Assembly: GCA_029246415.1 (NCBI GenBank)
Contig: JAQWNF010000001.1
Coordinates: 1-64,000, forward strand
Origin: Glaciecola sp.
Lineage (GTDB): Bacteria > Pseudomonadota > Gammaproteobacteria > Enterobacterales > Alteromonadaceae
Reading direction: 5' to 3'
DNA: 64,000 nt
Shown: positions 18,252-25,990 of the stretch, piece after piece
Numbering within the stretch: position 1 is the stretch's first letter
Layout: every line of letters starts with the position of its first letter
Made by a program: the position numbers and the translations under genes
The notes under the pieces: generated by a model
Database searches by the model: none
Seen by the model: the letters and a program-made list of their open reading frames with translations, nothing else
What the model was told of the DNA's origin: nothing

Positions 18252-19268
18252 ATGTACAGCGATGAAGATCTCAACCTAGCCGTTGCAAAAGGTATTTTCA
18301 CTGATTCCTCAGTCGAACAGTTTCGTCATTTATTATCCACAGAACGCAATTCACCGGCAGTTGACAAAGAAAATTTTAAACTTATCGGTGGCTTCAATGA
18401 TATTTTCGTCGTTATTGCTTGCTTGTTGTTATTATTTTCATCGCTTTGGGTGGTGGAATTTACTACTCAAAGTACCAGTGTAGGCTTTCTTGTGTTTAGT
18501 GTTCTAGCATGGGGCTTGTCAGAGATTTTTGTTAAGCAACGTAAAATGGCATTACCCGCCATTGTATTGTTAGTCTCTTTTATCGGTGGTGTTTTTTGTT
18601 TTGTGCATGAGTTGTTTGCGTCAGAAGATGCGATGATTACCGCTATTGCTGCTGGCACATCGTTCATTGCCGCAGGTGTGCATTGGTGGCGCTTTAAAGT
18701 CCCTATCACGGTTGCAGTAGCCACAGGTGCATTGATTGGATTGATTGTTTCGGTGTTGCTTAGTGTGTTCCCGCTTGCTCAAATGTGGTTAATGCAGGCA
18801 TTATTTATCTGTGGATCAGTCGCCTTTACCTTCGCAATGTATTGGGATTCGACAGACACAAAAAGGATAACATATCATTCTGATGTTGCGTTCTGGTTAC
18901 ACTTATTATCTGCACCCTTGATTATTCATCCTATATTTTCAAGTTTAGGCATTCTGGAGGGAACTGAAAGTCTGCTAGGGTTAGCATTGGTAATGTGCCT
19001 ATACGTAATAATGAGTGGCATATCAATAATTATAGACCGACGCGCGTTTATGGTGTCTTCCTTGATATATGTGATTTATGCGATTTCGTCGATTATCGAA
19101 AACTACGGTGGAGTAGGCTACAGCTTTGCCATAACGGGTGTGCTTATGGGGGCAGCCTTATTGCTACTCTCTGCTTATTGGCAGCCATTGAGACGAGGTT
19201 TGGTCAGTAAATTGCCGTTGCTTGTGAGAGATAAAGTGCCAAGTGTAAAACCTCAAATTGGAATATAA
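18252..19268 (+). CDS. Polytopic membrane protein, uncharacterised
   Basis: The 338-residue product has a soluble N-terminal region of about 50 residues with an acidic start (MYSDEDLNLAVAKG) and then roughly nine to ten hydrophobic segments through residue 315, ending in a short basic tail. The layout resembles DUF2157-like membrane proteins (N-terminal helical domain plus many spans), but I cannot assign it firmly. It is a single gene, convergent with the small gene at 19287. Function is unknown. Confidence 0.7.
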   Translation: MYSDEDLNLAVAKGIFTDSSVEQFRHLLSTERNSPAVDKENFKLIGGFNDIFVVIACLLLLFSSLWVVEFTTQSTSVGFLVFSVLAWGLSEIFVKQRKMALPAIVLLVSFIGGVFCFVHELFASEDAMITAIAAGTSFIAAGVHWWRFKVPITVAVATGALIGLIVSVLLSVFPLAQMWLMQALFICGSVAFTFAMYWDSTDTKRITYHSDVAFWLHLLSAPLIIHPIFSSLGILEGTESLLGLALVMCLYVIMSGISIIIDRRAFMVSSLIYVIYAISSIIENYGGVGYSFAITGVLMGAALLLLSAYWQPLRRGLVSKLPLLVRDKVPSVKPQIGI

Positions 19269-19286
19269 ATTAATAAAATTCTATAG

Positions 19287-19733
19287 TTATAAATTGTCTG
19301 TTTGACACTTTGGTACTAACTCCATTATAACGCTGTCTGGAATTTTGGTAGCTAAGTATTCGGGTAATTCTTGTAATACCTCATCCATATATTTAGCAGA
19401 AGCATTCCCAATTTCGCATGTATATTCAGAAAATTCACCGTTAGGATGGTCTACTTTCCATTCATCAAAGTCTGTTTTTTCAAAATAGCCCGCAATACCA
19501 ATACCAACAATTGGAATTGCAACTAGTGCACGCTTCATTCGTGCAATTGCTTTTGTGCGTGTCTTTGTTTTAAGCGTCGCAGCCGCCACTTCTTTTGATA
19601 AAATAGCTCTATGTTCAGCAATTGAAATCAAACCCTCTGTCACAATCGATAGTGCGTGATATTTTTGTCCCACAAAGAAACTGCCAGCACTAAAAGATAT
19701 TAATATCAATACACTAATTATCTTAAGCATCAT
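19287..19733 (-). CDS. Uncharacterised protein with N-terminal signal or anchor
   Basis: The 148-residue product starts with a hydrophobic helix (about 3-22) and contains a second one near 70-83 (VAIPIVGIGIAGYF) after a basic stretch (KTKTRTKAIARMKR). The C-terminal part is acidic with two cysteines (one in YTCEIG, one in PKCQ) that could form a disulfide if exported. No family recognised. It lies between two unrelated genes. Confidence 0.6.
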   Translation of the reverse strand: MMLKIISVLILISFSAGSFFVGQKYHALSIVTEGLISIAEHRAILSKEVAAATLKTKTRTKAIARMKRALVAIPIVGIGIAGYFEKTDFDEWKVDHPNGEFSEYTCEIGNASAKYMDEVLQELPEYLATKIPDSVIMELVPKCQTDNL

Positions 19734-19805
19734 TTAATCTTTATTTTGTTTAGTCATACAGTAAGTTATAACACATTGTTGGAACCCTGTTTGACTAGTT
19801 TTACC

Positions 19806-20177
19806 CTAGGTAAATCGTTTTTCAAGATACGTAATAATAGCAGATGACTCATATAGCCATTGTACTTGACCATTTTGTTCAATGCGTAAACACGGTGTTT
19901 GAATTTTTCCACCACCATTAAGCAATGCTTCACGATGAGGTGAGCCTTTAGCTGCACTTAATGTTTTGATTGGTAAGTTTAATTTATACATTTTACGACG
20001 TGTTTTTATACAAAATGGACATGCAAAAAATTGATATAAGCTCAAGGCTTCAAGCTCTACCTGTACATGTTGTTGCGCTTGAGGACTACGTTTTAATTTA
20101 GTTCCTCGAGTAATAATGTCAAAAAACACTAATATGCCGCCAATACCGTTACGAATTAATGAAATTACTACGCCCAT
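19806..20177 (-). CDS. Glutaredoxin/GST N-domain protein
   Basis: The 123-residue protein has a hydrophobic N-terminal segment (about 10-22) and then a thioredoxin-fold domain with CPFC at 53-56 in LYQFFACPFCIKTRRKM, a TPCLRIE cis-proline segment near 94-100 and a terminal SSAIITYLEKRF, as in the N-terminal domain of glutathione S-transferases and in glutaredoxins. It is probably a membrane-tethered thiol-disulfide oxidoreductase. The partner is not evident from the neighbours. The gene lies just downstream of ssrA on the same strand but beyond its terminator. Confidence 0.8.
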   Translation of the reverse strand: MGVVISLIRNGIGGILVFFDIITRGTKLKRSPQAQQHVQVELEALSLYQFFACPFCIKTRRKMYKLNLPIKTLSAAKGSPHREALLNGGGKIQTPCLRIEQNGQVQWLYESSAIITYLEKRFT

Positions 20178-20326
20178 TGTTACTTCTTTTTTGTTTGATG
20201 AAATGTTGGAAGGGATTATACCAACATTTCAATAGAATCTAAATGAAAGGTGGTGCTTTACGACTTTACAACGTTGCTGAGAGTTGTACTTCAATAACAT
20301 GAATTTTTAGAAGATTTCAGACATAA

Positions 20327-20350
20327 AAAAAGACACCCTAGAGTGTCTTT
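20327..20350 (-). terminator. Terminator of ssrA
   Basis: AAAGACAC / GTGTCTTT forms an 8-bp stem followed on the minus strand by a run of T residues, 12 bases past the tmRNA 3' end. Confidence 0.85.
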
Positions 20351-20361
20351 AATTATCGATT

Positions 20362-20719
20362 TGGTGGAGCTGGCGGGAGTTGAACCCGCGTCCAGAAAGC
20401 GTCAGCCGTCGGTACTACATGCTTAGTTTGTCATTTATTTAACCTTAAGGACTCCGGCAAACAGGATTCCGTCAGGCTGGCCTAATACTATTTCGCGGTT
20501 CAGCCTTAGACAAGCTTCCCTCGCTATCCTACTGGGATGACCTCCCGAACCTCAGCTAGTAGAAAGAACTTGAGTGGGAGGGCCTATACAGGTTATTAAG
20601 CTGCTAGTGCGTAGTTTTCGTCGTTTGCGACTATTTTTTTGCGGCTTTTTTAAGAGGCAAACCGCACCTCTGCATGCACCTAAAACATCATTGAATCCTG
20701 TCGAATCCTAATCAGCCCC
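20362..20719 (-). ncRNA. ssrA: Transfer-messenger RNA (tmRNA)
   Basis: tmRNA rescues ribosomes stalled on broken mRNA, working with SmpB. On the minus strand the molecule starts GGGGCTGATTAGGATTCGAC (5' end at 20719) and ends with a T-arm (GGGTTCAACTCCCGCCAGC) and TCCACCA at 20362, giving 358 nt with an encoded CCA. The tag frame, 20596-20628, reads ANDENYALAA and ends TAA TAA. All standard tmRNA ends are present. Its partner smpB lies about 2.8 kb away on the same strand. Confidence 0.97.
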
Positions 20720-20809
20720 AAATGTTAACCATATTCTAGCATTAACTACAGATTAAGCTATTAAAATTACAAGCATTTTGATACAAAACAATCTTTATCT
20801 AACCATTGC

Positions 20810-21304
20810 TTGCTTTTTATTTTCCAGTCCGTTAAGTTTCAACCATTGCTGACCAAGGATTTAAAGCAAAACTTGCAATCTATACATATTCTGATCATTG
20901 TCGTGTTGAGTATCAATAGCTTACTCGCTAGCGCGTTAAACAACCAACGATTAATTTCGCTTAACGATTCGTTGAGTGATAGTGCGCGCGCGAGTGTGCA
21001 TGAAAGTGCCTTGGTGATCTGTACAGGGACTAAAGTTAAGTTGATCTCTGCATATCATTATTTTGAATTAGGTGAAATCAAAGAGCTTTCATCTGACACT
21101 CATTCAACAACCAATGCTATTACTTCATTAGATTGTCCTACCAGCTCTGGTATTCAGCTGACATTGTTTGATTGGATAGATGCCAATCCAATTGTTAGCT
21201 TGTCTCAGTGGTTCAGTGCTCAAGTCGATGTGGCTTTACAGGTCTTTGCTCATCGTTTTTATTATCTATTCTTTACTAGTCGAGCTCCGCCAATCTTCAA
21301 CTAA
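20810..21304 (+). CDS. Uncharacterised protein upstream of the copper receptor (DUF2946-like, tentative)
   Basis: The open frame of up to 164 codons holds a hydrophobic segment (about 27-43, HILIIVVLSINSLLASAL) and a segment ESALVICTGTKVKLIS that recalls DUF2946 proteins, which often accompany copper TonB receptors. There are two cysteines, one in ICTG and one in DCPTSSG. No ATG occurs in the frame; the first usable codon is TTG at 20810 and another TTG lies at 20872 after AAGGA, so the start is uncertain. The next gene starts 63 bases later on the same strand, suggesting one operon. Family call is weak. Confidence 0.5.
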   Translation: MLFIFQSVKFQPLLTKDLKQNLQSIHILIIVVLSINSLLASALNNQRLISLNDSLSDSARASVHESALVICTGTKVKLISAYHYFELGEIKELSSDTHSTTNAITSLDCPTSSGIQLTLFDWIDANPIVSLSQWFSAQVDVALQVFAHRFYYLFFTSRAPPIFN

Positions 21305-21367
21305 ATAAATACCATTTTAATATGTGTTCACACATTAGATTTAAGTTTAGTTTTTGAAGGTTTTATC

Positions 21368-23530
21368 ATGCAAAAATTTAGTTTGTCTGCGGCGTCTCAG
21401 CCGCAACCTTATTACGCACGTCATGTTTTATCAGTGGCAGTGGCGAGTATCATAGCCAGTGCATTGTCTGTTACATTTATGAGTACATCGGCCCATGCTA
21501 ATACGACGGCACTCGAAACGATCACAGTGACAGGGCAGCATCACCCTTTATTAGTAGAAACAACGCTAGATCCGACACTATCAAGTGCCCCTGATATGCG
21601 CGATCAACTCTCTCAATTACCAGGTGTTAGTATCAATGGTAATGGGGCGGTAAGTGGCATCATTCAATATCGTGGTATGTTTTCTGATCGGGTTAATGTA
21701 CAAATTGACGGAAGCGTTATCACTGCTGCAGGTCCTAATGGAATGGACTCTCCACTATCTCATGTTATTGGTTCTATTGGTCAAGAAGTGCGATTATATC
21801 GCGGCATTGCCCCTGTTAGCGTAGGTGCTGAAACTATCGGTGGGGCTGTAGCGATTAATCATGTTACACCGGAACTAAGCGACTCTTTAGAGCGGAGTAT
21901 TTCCGGAGGATTAAGCGTCAGTCGCTTTAGTTTTAACAAAACCCATTACAGCCTATTGGCTAATGCCATTAACCACAATACGTTCCTCTCTATTAGCGCC
22001 GATAAACAAATCTCTGATAACTATCGCGCAGGAACCAGTGCTGGTAATGCCATAATGATCCCTTCTAGTTTTTATGATCGTCATGGCGTTAAGATCCGTG
22101 GCGGGTATGTGTCTAAAAACTACAGCTTAGATGCATTCGTCACGTCTCGAACGACCAATGAATCGGGCACACCGACTTTAGCCATGGATATTATTTACAT
22201 TGATGCATTGCTTGCAGGTGTGGATTATACCCAACGTTTAAATGAGAAATGGCAGCTTAAGACCCAGTTACGTGCTAATAACAACGAACACATTATGAAT
22301 AATTTTACCTTACGTACTAATACAAACAATACGGCGTATCGTGAAAACTATGTGGATAGTGAAGGGCGAAGTATGAGTATCAAAGCGACAAAAATGGATA
22401 CCCAATGGCGAACTGAATATGGGGTTGATTGGCAAACAAAAGAACATTACTCAAACATTACTAACCCTAATATGGCGATGTTTTATCTGCGTAATTTCAA
22501 TGAGGTACAGCGCGATACTGCATCAGTTTACGCTCAATGGGAACAGGATACATCTGAGGATTTACAGTGGCTTTTTGGAGGGCGCTATAGTCGTATTGCC
22601 GCAGATGCAGGAAGTGTTGATTCTAATATGGCGATGATGAATCCCAATGTCGCGAATTTACGCGACGCATTTAATACAGCCGAGCGCAGTCAATCATTTG
22701 ATTTACTGGATCTTGTTGGACAGGTCACGTTACCTAAGAATACCGATTCAGTATGGTCATTCTCTGCTGGTGTAAAAGAACAAGCCCCTATCTATCAACA
22801 ACTCTACACGTGGTTTCCGTTGGGGATCTCCGCAGGTATGGCTGATGGTCGAAATTATTTGGGTAACTTAGATCTAGCTAAGGAAACGGCCTATAAAATT
22901 GATGTGAGTGCAGAGTTTACTGGTCAACACTGGCGTTTTGCCCCTAGCGTGTATTGGTCTCAAATTGACAACTATATTATGGGAATGCCATCGGATAATA
23001 TGTCTGCCAATATGATTGCGCAGATGAATAATATTGCATCTCCGTTGATATGGGCTAATGAAGATGCCCGAATTACGGGGATTGATGTGACTTTTCAATA
23101 TGCAATTAATGATAATTGGTCGCTGGATATGTCTGGTCAATATGTTAAAGGGAAACAAACTGGTACTGTTAGTCAGGATCTTTATCGCTTAGCTCCATTG
23201 ACCGCAGATATAACCTTACATTGGCAACAAGCTTTACGGGCTGATAATTATGGTTTAAGCATCCATACTCAATTAGCTGCTGCACAAAATAACGTCGCTG
23301 AATTACAAAATGAAACGCCAACGTCTGGTTATGGGGTCGTTAATCTGAGTGGATATTATCAGTTTAGTTCCGGCGCAAAAGTGCAATTAGTGGCGGATAA
23401 CGTATTTGATAAAACGTATGCGCCGCATCTTTCTGGAGTGAACCGAGTCGCTGCAGCACAATTAGCTGTGGGTGATAAAGTACTCAGTGCAGGCCGCAGC
23501 TTGGGTATTAGTGTGAGTTATAAGTTTTAA
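21368..23530 (+). CDS. TonB-dependent receptor, copper-receptor type
   Basis: The 720-residue outer-membrane receptor has a signal peptide ending near AHA (42-44), a TonB box ETITVTG (50-56), a plug domain (about 75-170, with LSQLPGVSINGNGAVSGI and GGAVAINHVTPE) and a beta-barrel that ends in aromatic phenylalanine (SVSYKF). Loops are rich in methionine and asparagine, for example SNMAMMNPNVAN and MPSDNMSANMIAQMNN, as in OprC/NosA copper receptors. I infer copper import. The start follows AAGG. The module separates smpB from ssrA. Confidence 0.85.
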   Translation: MQKFSLSAASQPQPYYARHVLSVAVASIIASALSVTFMSTSAHANTTALETITVTGQHHPLLVETTLDPTLSSAPDMRDQLSQLPGVSINGNGAVSGIIQYRGMFSDRVNVQIDGSVITAAGPNGMDSPLSHVIGSIGQEVRLYRGIAPVSVGAETIGGAVAINHVTPELSDSLERSISGGLSVSRFSFNKTHYSLLANAINHNTFLSISADKQISDNYRAGTSAGNAIMIPSSFYDRHGVKIRGGYVSKNYSLDAFVTSRTTNESGTPTLAMDIIYIDALLAGVDYTQRLNEKWQLKTQLRANNNEHIMNNFTLRTNTNNTAYRENYVDSEGRSMSIKATKMDTQWRTEYGVDWQTKEHYSNITNPNMAMFYLRNFNEVQRDTASVYAQWEQDTSEDLQWLFGGRYSRIAADAGSVDSNMAMMNPNVANLRDAFNTAERSQSFDLLDLVGQVTLPKNTDSVWSFSAGVKEQAPIYQQLYTWFPLGISAGMADGRNYLGNLDLAKETAYKIDVSAEFTGQHWRFAPSVYWSQIDNYIMGMPSDNMSANMIAQMNNIASPLIWANEDARITGIDVTFQYAINDNWSLDMSGQYVKGKQTGTVSQDLYRLAPLTADITLHWQQALRADNYGLSIHTQLAAAQNNVAELQNETPTSGYGVVNLSGYYQFSSGAKVQLVADNVFDKTYAPHLSGVNRVAAAQLAVGDKVLSAGRSLGISVSYKF

Positions 23531-23543
23531 AGCATAGAACGGA

Positions 23544-24017
23544 TTATGCTTTTTTCATCATCCGTTCTTTTTGGCGTGCCCAATCGCGATCTTTGATTGC
23601 ATCGCGTTTATCGTGTTCTTGTTTACCTTTTGCTAAACAGACTTCGATTTTTGCCCAACATGCTTTCCAGTACATTGCTGTGGCAACAATCGTTAAACCT
23701 TGACGGTCTAATCCACCCATCAATTGTTCTATTTCGCGTTTGTGTAACAGTAATTTACGCACTCGATCTGGACTACAAATTACGTGAGTCGAGGCTTGAT
23801 TCAATGGCTGTATCGTCAAGTTAGTAATAAAGGCTTCACCGTCTTTGACAAAGACATAGCTGTCCGTCAAATTGACTTTGCCGGCACGGATACTTTTGAT
23901 TTCCCAGCCCTGGAGTTGCACGCCTGCTTCAAATTTGTCTATTAAACTAAACTCGTGCTTGGCTTTTTTATTAAGTGCAATCGTGCCAGTTGGGATTTTG
24001 GAATTCTTTTTACTCAT
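23544..24017 (-). CDS. smpB: SsrA-binding protein SmpB
   Basis: SmpB binds the tRNA-like part of tmRNA and carries it to stalled ribosomes. The 157-residue protein shows the conserved KKAKHEFSLIDKFEAGVQL near 17-35 and GWEIKSIRAGKVNLTDSYV near 37-55. The C-terminal tail is basic (DWARQKERMMKKA), as required in the decoding centre. It lies on the minus strand and converges with the copper receptor gene, 13 bases apart. It is divergent from ratA. Confidence 0.97.
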   Translation of the reverse strand: MSKKNSKIPTGTIALNKKAKHEFSLIDKFEAGVQLQGWEIKSIRAGKVNLTDSYVFVKDGEAFITNLTIQPLNQASTHVICSPDRVRKLLLHKREIEQLMGGLDRQGLTIVATAMYWKACWAKIEVCLAKGKQEHDKRDAIKDRDWARQKERMMKKA

Positions 24018-24138
24018 GTGCGCTATTGTACCTGTGATTTGTCGCAGTGCAATCTAATATGGGGGAATAGTCTTAACAATCAAGCTTTTCATGATAAACT
24101 TATTCCAATATTTTAGTGGTAAGTGATGTTAGGTACCC

Positions 24139-24573
24139 ATGGCAAAAGTAAATAAAAGTGCGTTAGTGCCATATAGCGCGAAAACAATGTTTGATTTAGT
24201 CAATGACGTGATTGCATACCCCGAGTTCATTCCTGGGTGTGTTGCTACACGCATCAACAGTGTCGATGAGACGCACATGCAAGCTAGTTTGGATATATCA
24301 AAAGCCGGTATCAAGCATACCTTTACGACAAATAATACTTTGTCGGCGCCAAATAGCATTGCGATGACACTTGCTGATGGGCCGTTTAAATCATTAAGCG
24401 GCGGCTGGGTGTTTACTGAGCTTGATGAGCATGCGTGCAAGATTGAATTAAATTTAGAGTTTGAATTTACCAGTCGCATTATTGAAATGGCATTTGGTAA
24501 AATTTTCCACAGCTTAGCCAACAGTATGGTCGATGCGTTTATTCAACGTGCGAAACAGGCAACAATAATATGA
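24139..24573 (+). CDS. ratA: Ribosome association toxin RatA / START-domain coenzyme Q-binding protein
   Basis: The 144-residue protein is of the polyketide-cyclase/START family (COQ10-like) known as RatA or YfjG, which in E. coli blocks 70S formation and in eukaryotes binds coenzyme Q. Visible segments are ALVPYSAKTMFDLVNDVIAY near 9-28, YPEFIPGC near 28-35 and GPFKSLSGGWVF near 83-94. It is divergent from smpB, as in E. coli, and overlaps rnfH by the four bases ATGA. Confidence 0.9.
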   Translation: MAKVNKSALVPYSAKTMFDLVNDVIAYPEFIPGCVATRINSVDETHMQASLDISKAGIKHTFTTNNTLSAPNSIAMTLADGPFKSLSGGWVFTELDEHACKIELNLEFEFTSRIIEMAFGKIFHSLANSMVDAFIQRAKQATII

Positions 24574-24959
24574 GTTCAAATCAACAAATAAACATAGAAG
24601 TCGTTTACGGGACGCCCGAAAAGCAACTTATTTTAAATGTGTCTATCGCGCCTGAAACTAGCGTTGAGCAAGCAATTGCAGCGTCAAATATGAGCCTGCA
24701 TTTTCCGGAAATAGATTTGACTGAAAATAAAGTCGGGATATGGAATCGTACCTGCAAACTCACCGATACCTTAAAAGAAGGCGATCGTATTGAGATCTAT
24801 CGACCGCTCATTGCTGATCCCAAAGAAGTGCGACGTCTGCGTGCCGAAAAAGCCAAAGAAGAAGGGCGTGCAGATAAAGTAACTGGCGGTAGAGCTAAGG
24901 CTTCTAAACGCAACGTGGAAAAATCTGACTCAACTGAACCAGATAATTCGATCCCTTAG
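24570..24959 (+). CDS. RnfH family ubiquitin-like protein
   Basis: The 129-residue protein has a beta-grasp RnfH domain (about 5-92; IYRPLIADPKEVRRLRAEKA close to its end) and a charged low-complexity tail (about 93-129). Members are listed as RatB or RnfH; their role, including a link to RatA toxicity, is unsettled. It is longer than the usual 95-100 residues because of the tail. The start codon overlaps the ratA stop, indicating translational coupling, and the 3' end overlaps ppsR by four bases convergently. Confidence 0.88.
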   Translation: MSSNQQINIEVVYGTPEKQLILNVSIAPETSVEQAIAASNMSLHFPEIDLTENKVGIWNRTCKLTDTLKEGDRIEIYRPLIADPKEVRRLRAEKAKEEGRADKVTGGRAKASKRNVEKSDSTEPDNSIP

Positions 24960-25768
24960 TATTTACGACGTTGTAATCCCGTTGTCGCTAAAATTTTGGC
25001 TGAGATCTCTTCAATCGAAAACTTTGTCGAATTTAAAAACGGGATGCGTTCTTTGCGATACAAACCTTCAACTTCTCTTAATTCCATACGGCATTGTTGT
25101 AATGATGCGTATTTTGAATTTGCTCTGCGCTCCGATCTAATCTGATGTAATCGCTCCGGATGAATAGTCAACCCAAAGAGCTTTTCTTTGTAGCGTTTTA
25201 ACGCTGGGTTGAGTTTGATCACATCCCCTAGATCTTCCTCAGTGAATGGGTAATTCGCAGCTTTAATTCCATACTGTAAAGCCAGGTATAAGCTCGTTGG
25301 TGTTTTCCCTGAGCGTGATACGCCCACCAAAATAATATCGGCATCGGCATAGTTTTTCAGATTAGCGCCATCGTCATTGGCTAATGCATAATTGACCGCC
25401 TCGATCCGAATATCATAGGTTGTTTCATGAATACTGTGAGTTCTGTGTTTTTCAGGTTTAGAAGGAACGCCCAAGATTTTTTCTATTGGGGCGACAAACT
25501 GATCCAAAAAATTGTAATTGATCCCGACTGAGTTCGATATAATTTTGCGCACATCTGTATTAACTATTGTATAGAAAACCAACGGGCGAGTTTTAGAATC
25601 TTGAAAACTTTCAGATATTTTTGTTAACACATCGTAAGCCTGTTGTTCGGTTTCAACAAAAGGGATGGTGATGTGTTTGAATTCGATCGGGAATAAAGAC
25701 AGTAAAGCATGGCCGAAAACCTCTGACGTAATGGCTGTCCCATCTGAAATATAGTATGCCGAACGCAT
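24956..25768 (-). CDS. ppsR: PEP synthase regulatory kinase/phosphorylase (PpsR)
   Basis: The 270-residue protein is of the DUF299 family that phosphorylates and dephosphorylates PEP synthase. The N-terminus SAYYISDGTAITSE and the P-loop GVSRSGKTPTS at 149-159 are diagnostic. It is divergent from ppsA and shares the intergenic region that contains a HexR-type palindrome, which matches the functional pairing. The ATG is followed by the canonical family opening. Confidence 0.95.
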   Translation of the reverse strand: MRSAYYISDGTAITSEVFGHALLSLFPIEFKHITIPFVETEQQAYDVLTKISESFQDSKTRPLVFYTIVNTDVRKIISNSVGINYNFLDQFVAPIEKILGVPSKPEKHRTHSIHETTYDIRIEAVNYALANDDGANLKNYADADIILVGVSRSGKTPTSLYLALQYGIKAANYPFTEEDLGDVIKLNPALKRYKEKLFGLTIHPERLHQIRSERRANSKYASLQQCRMELREVEGLYRKERIPFLNSTKFSIEEISAKILATTGLQRRKY

Positions 25769-25787
25769 AACAACTCCTTAACATTGG

Positions 25788-25802
25788 TGTAATTTAATTA
25801 CA
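25788..25802. promoter_or_regulatory. HexR-type operator between ppsR and ppsA
   Basis: TGTAATTTAATTACA is a perfect 15-bp palindrome around a central T. It matches the HexR consensus known from Shewanella and relatives, where HexR activates ppsA. It lies 20 bases before ppsR and about 190 before ppsA. The hexR gene itself is in this window. Confidence 0.75.
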
Positions 25803-25911
25803 GCTTGCAATTAAATTTTACAAGCGTAAGTACATCATTCTACAATGAATTTTCATTGGCAAGGTTATTTTTTGTACATGTCTGTTGGAAGTCTTTTTAG
25901 ACACACACTGC

Positions 25912-25927
25912 TGCTCAATATTGAGCA
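25912..25927. promoter_or_regulatory. 16-bp perfect palindrome before ppsA
   Basis: TGCTCAATATTGAGCA is an exact palindrome 63 bases before the ppsA start and separate from the HexR site. It may be an operator for another regulator or a leader hairpin. No regulator assigned. Confidence 0.4.
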
Positions 25928-25990
25928 ACACAGAGACAATCAATTAATAATCTACATTTAGTTAGACACAATACGGCTGGAGGCTTAAAA

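Noticed and set aside
20362-20719. A tRNA gene at the TGGTGGAGCTGGCGGGAGTTGAACCC-like sequence (split)
   Set aside because: The T-arm and CCA belong to tmRNA; the tag frame and GGGGCTGA 5' end confirm it.
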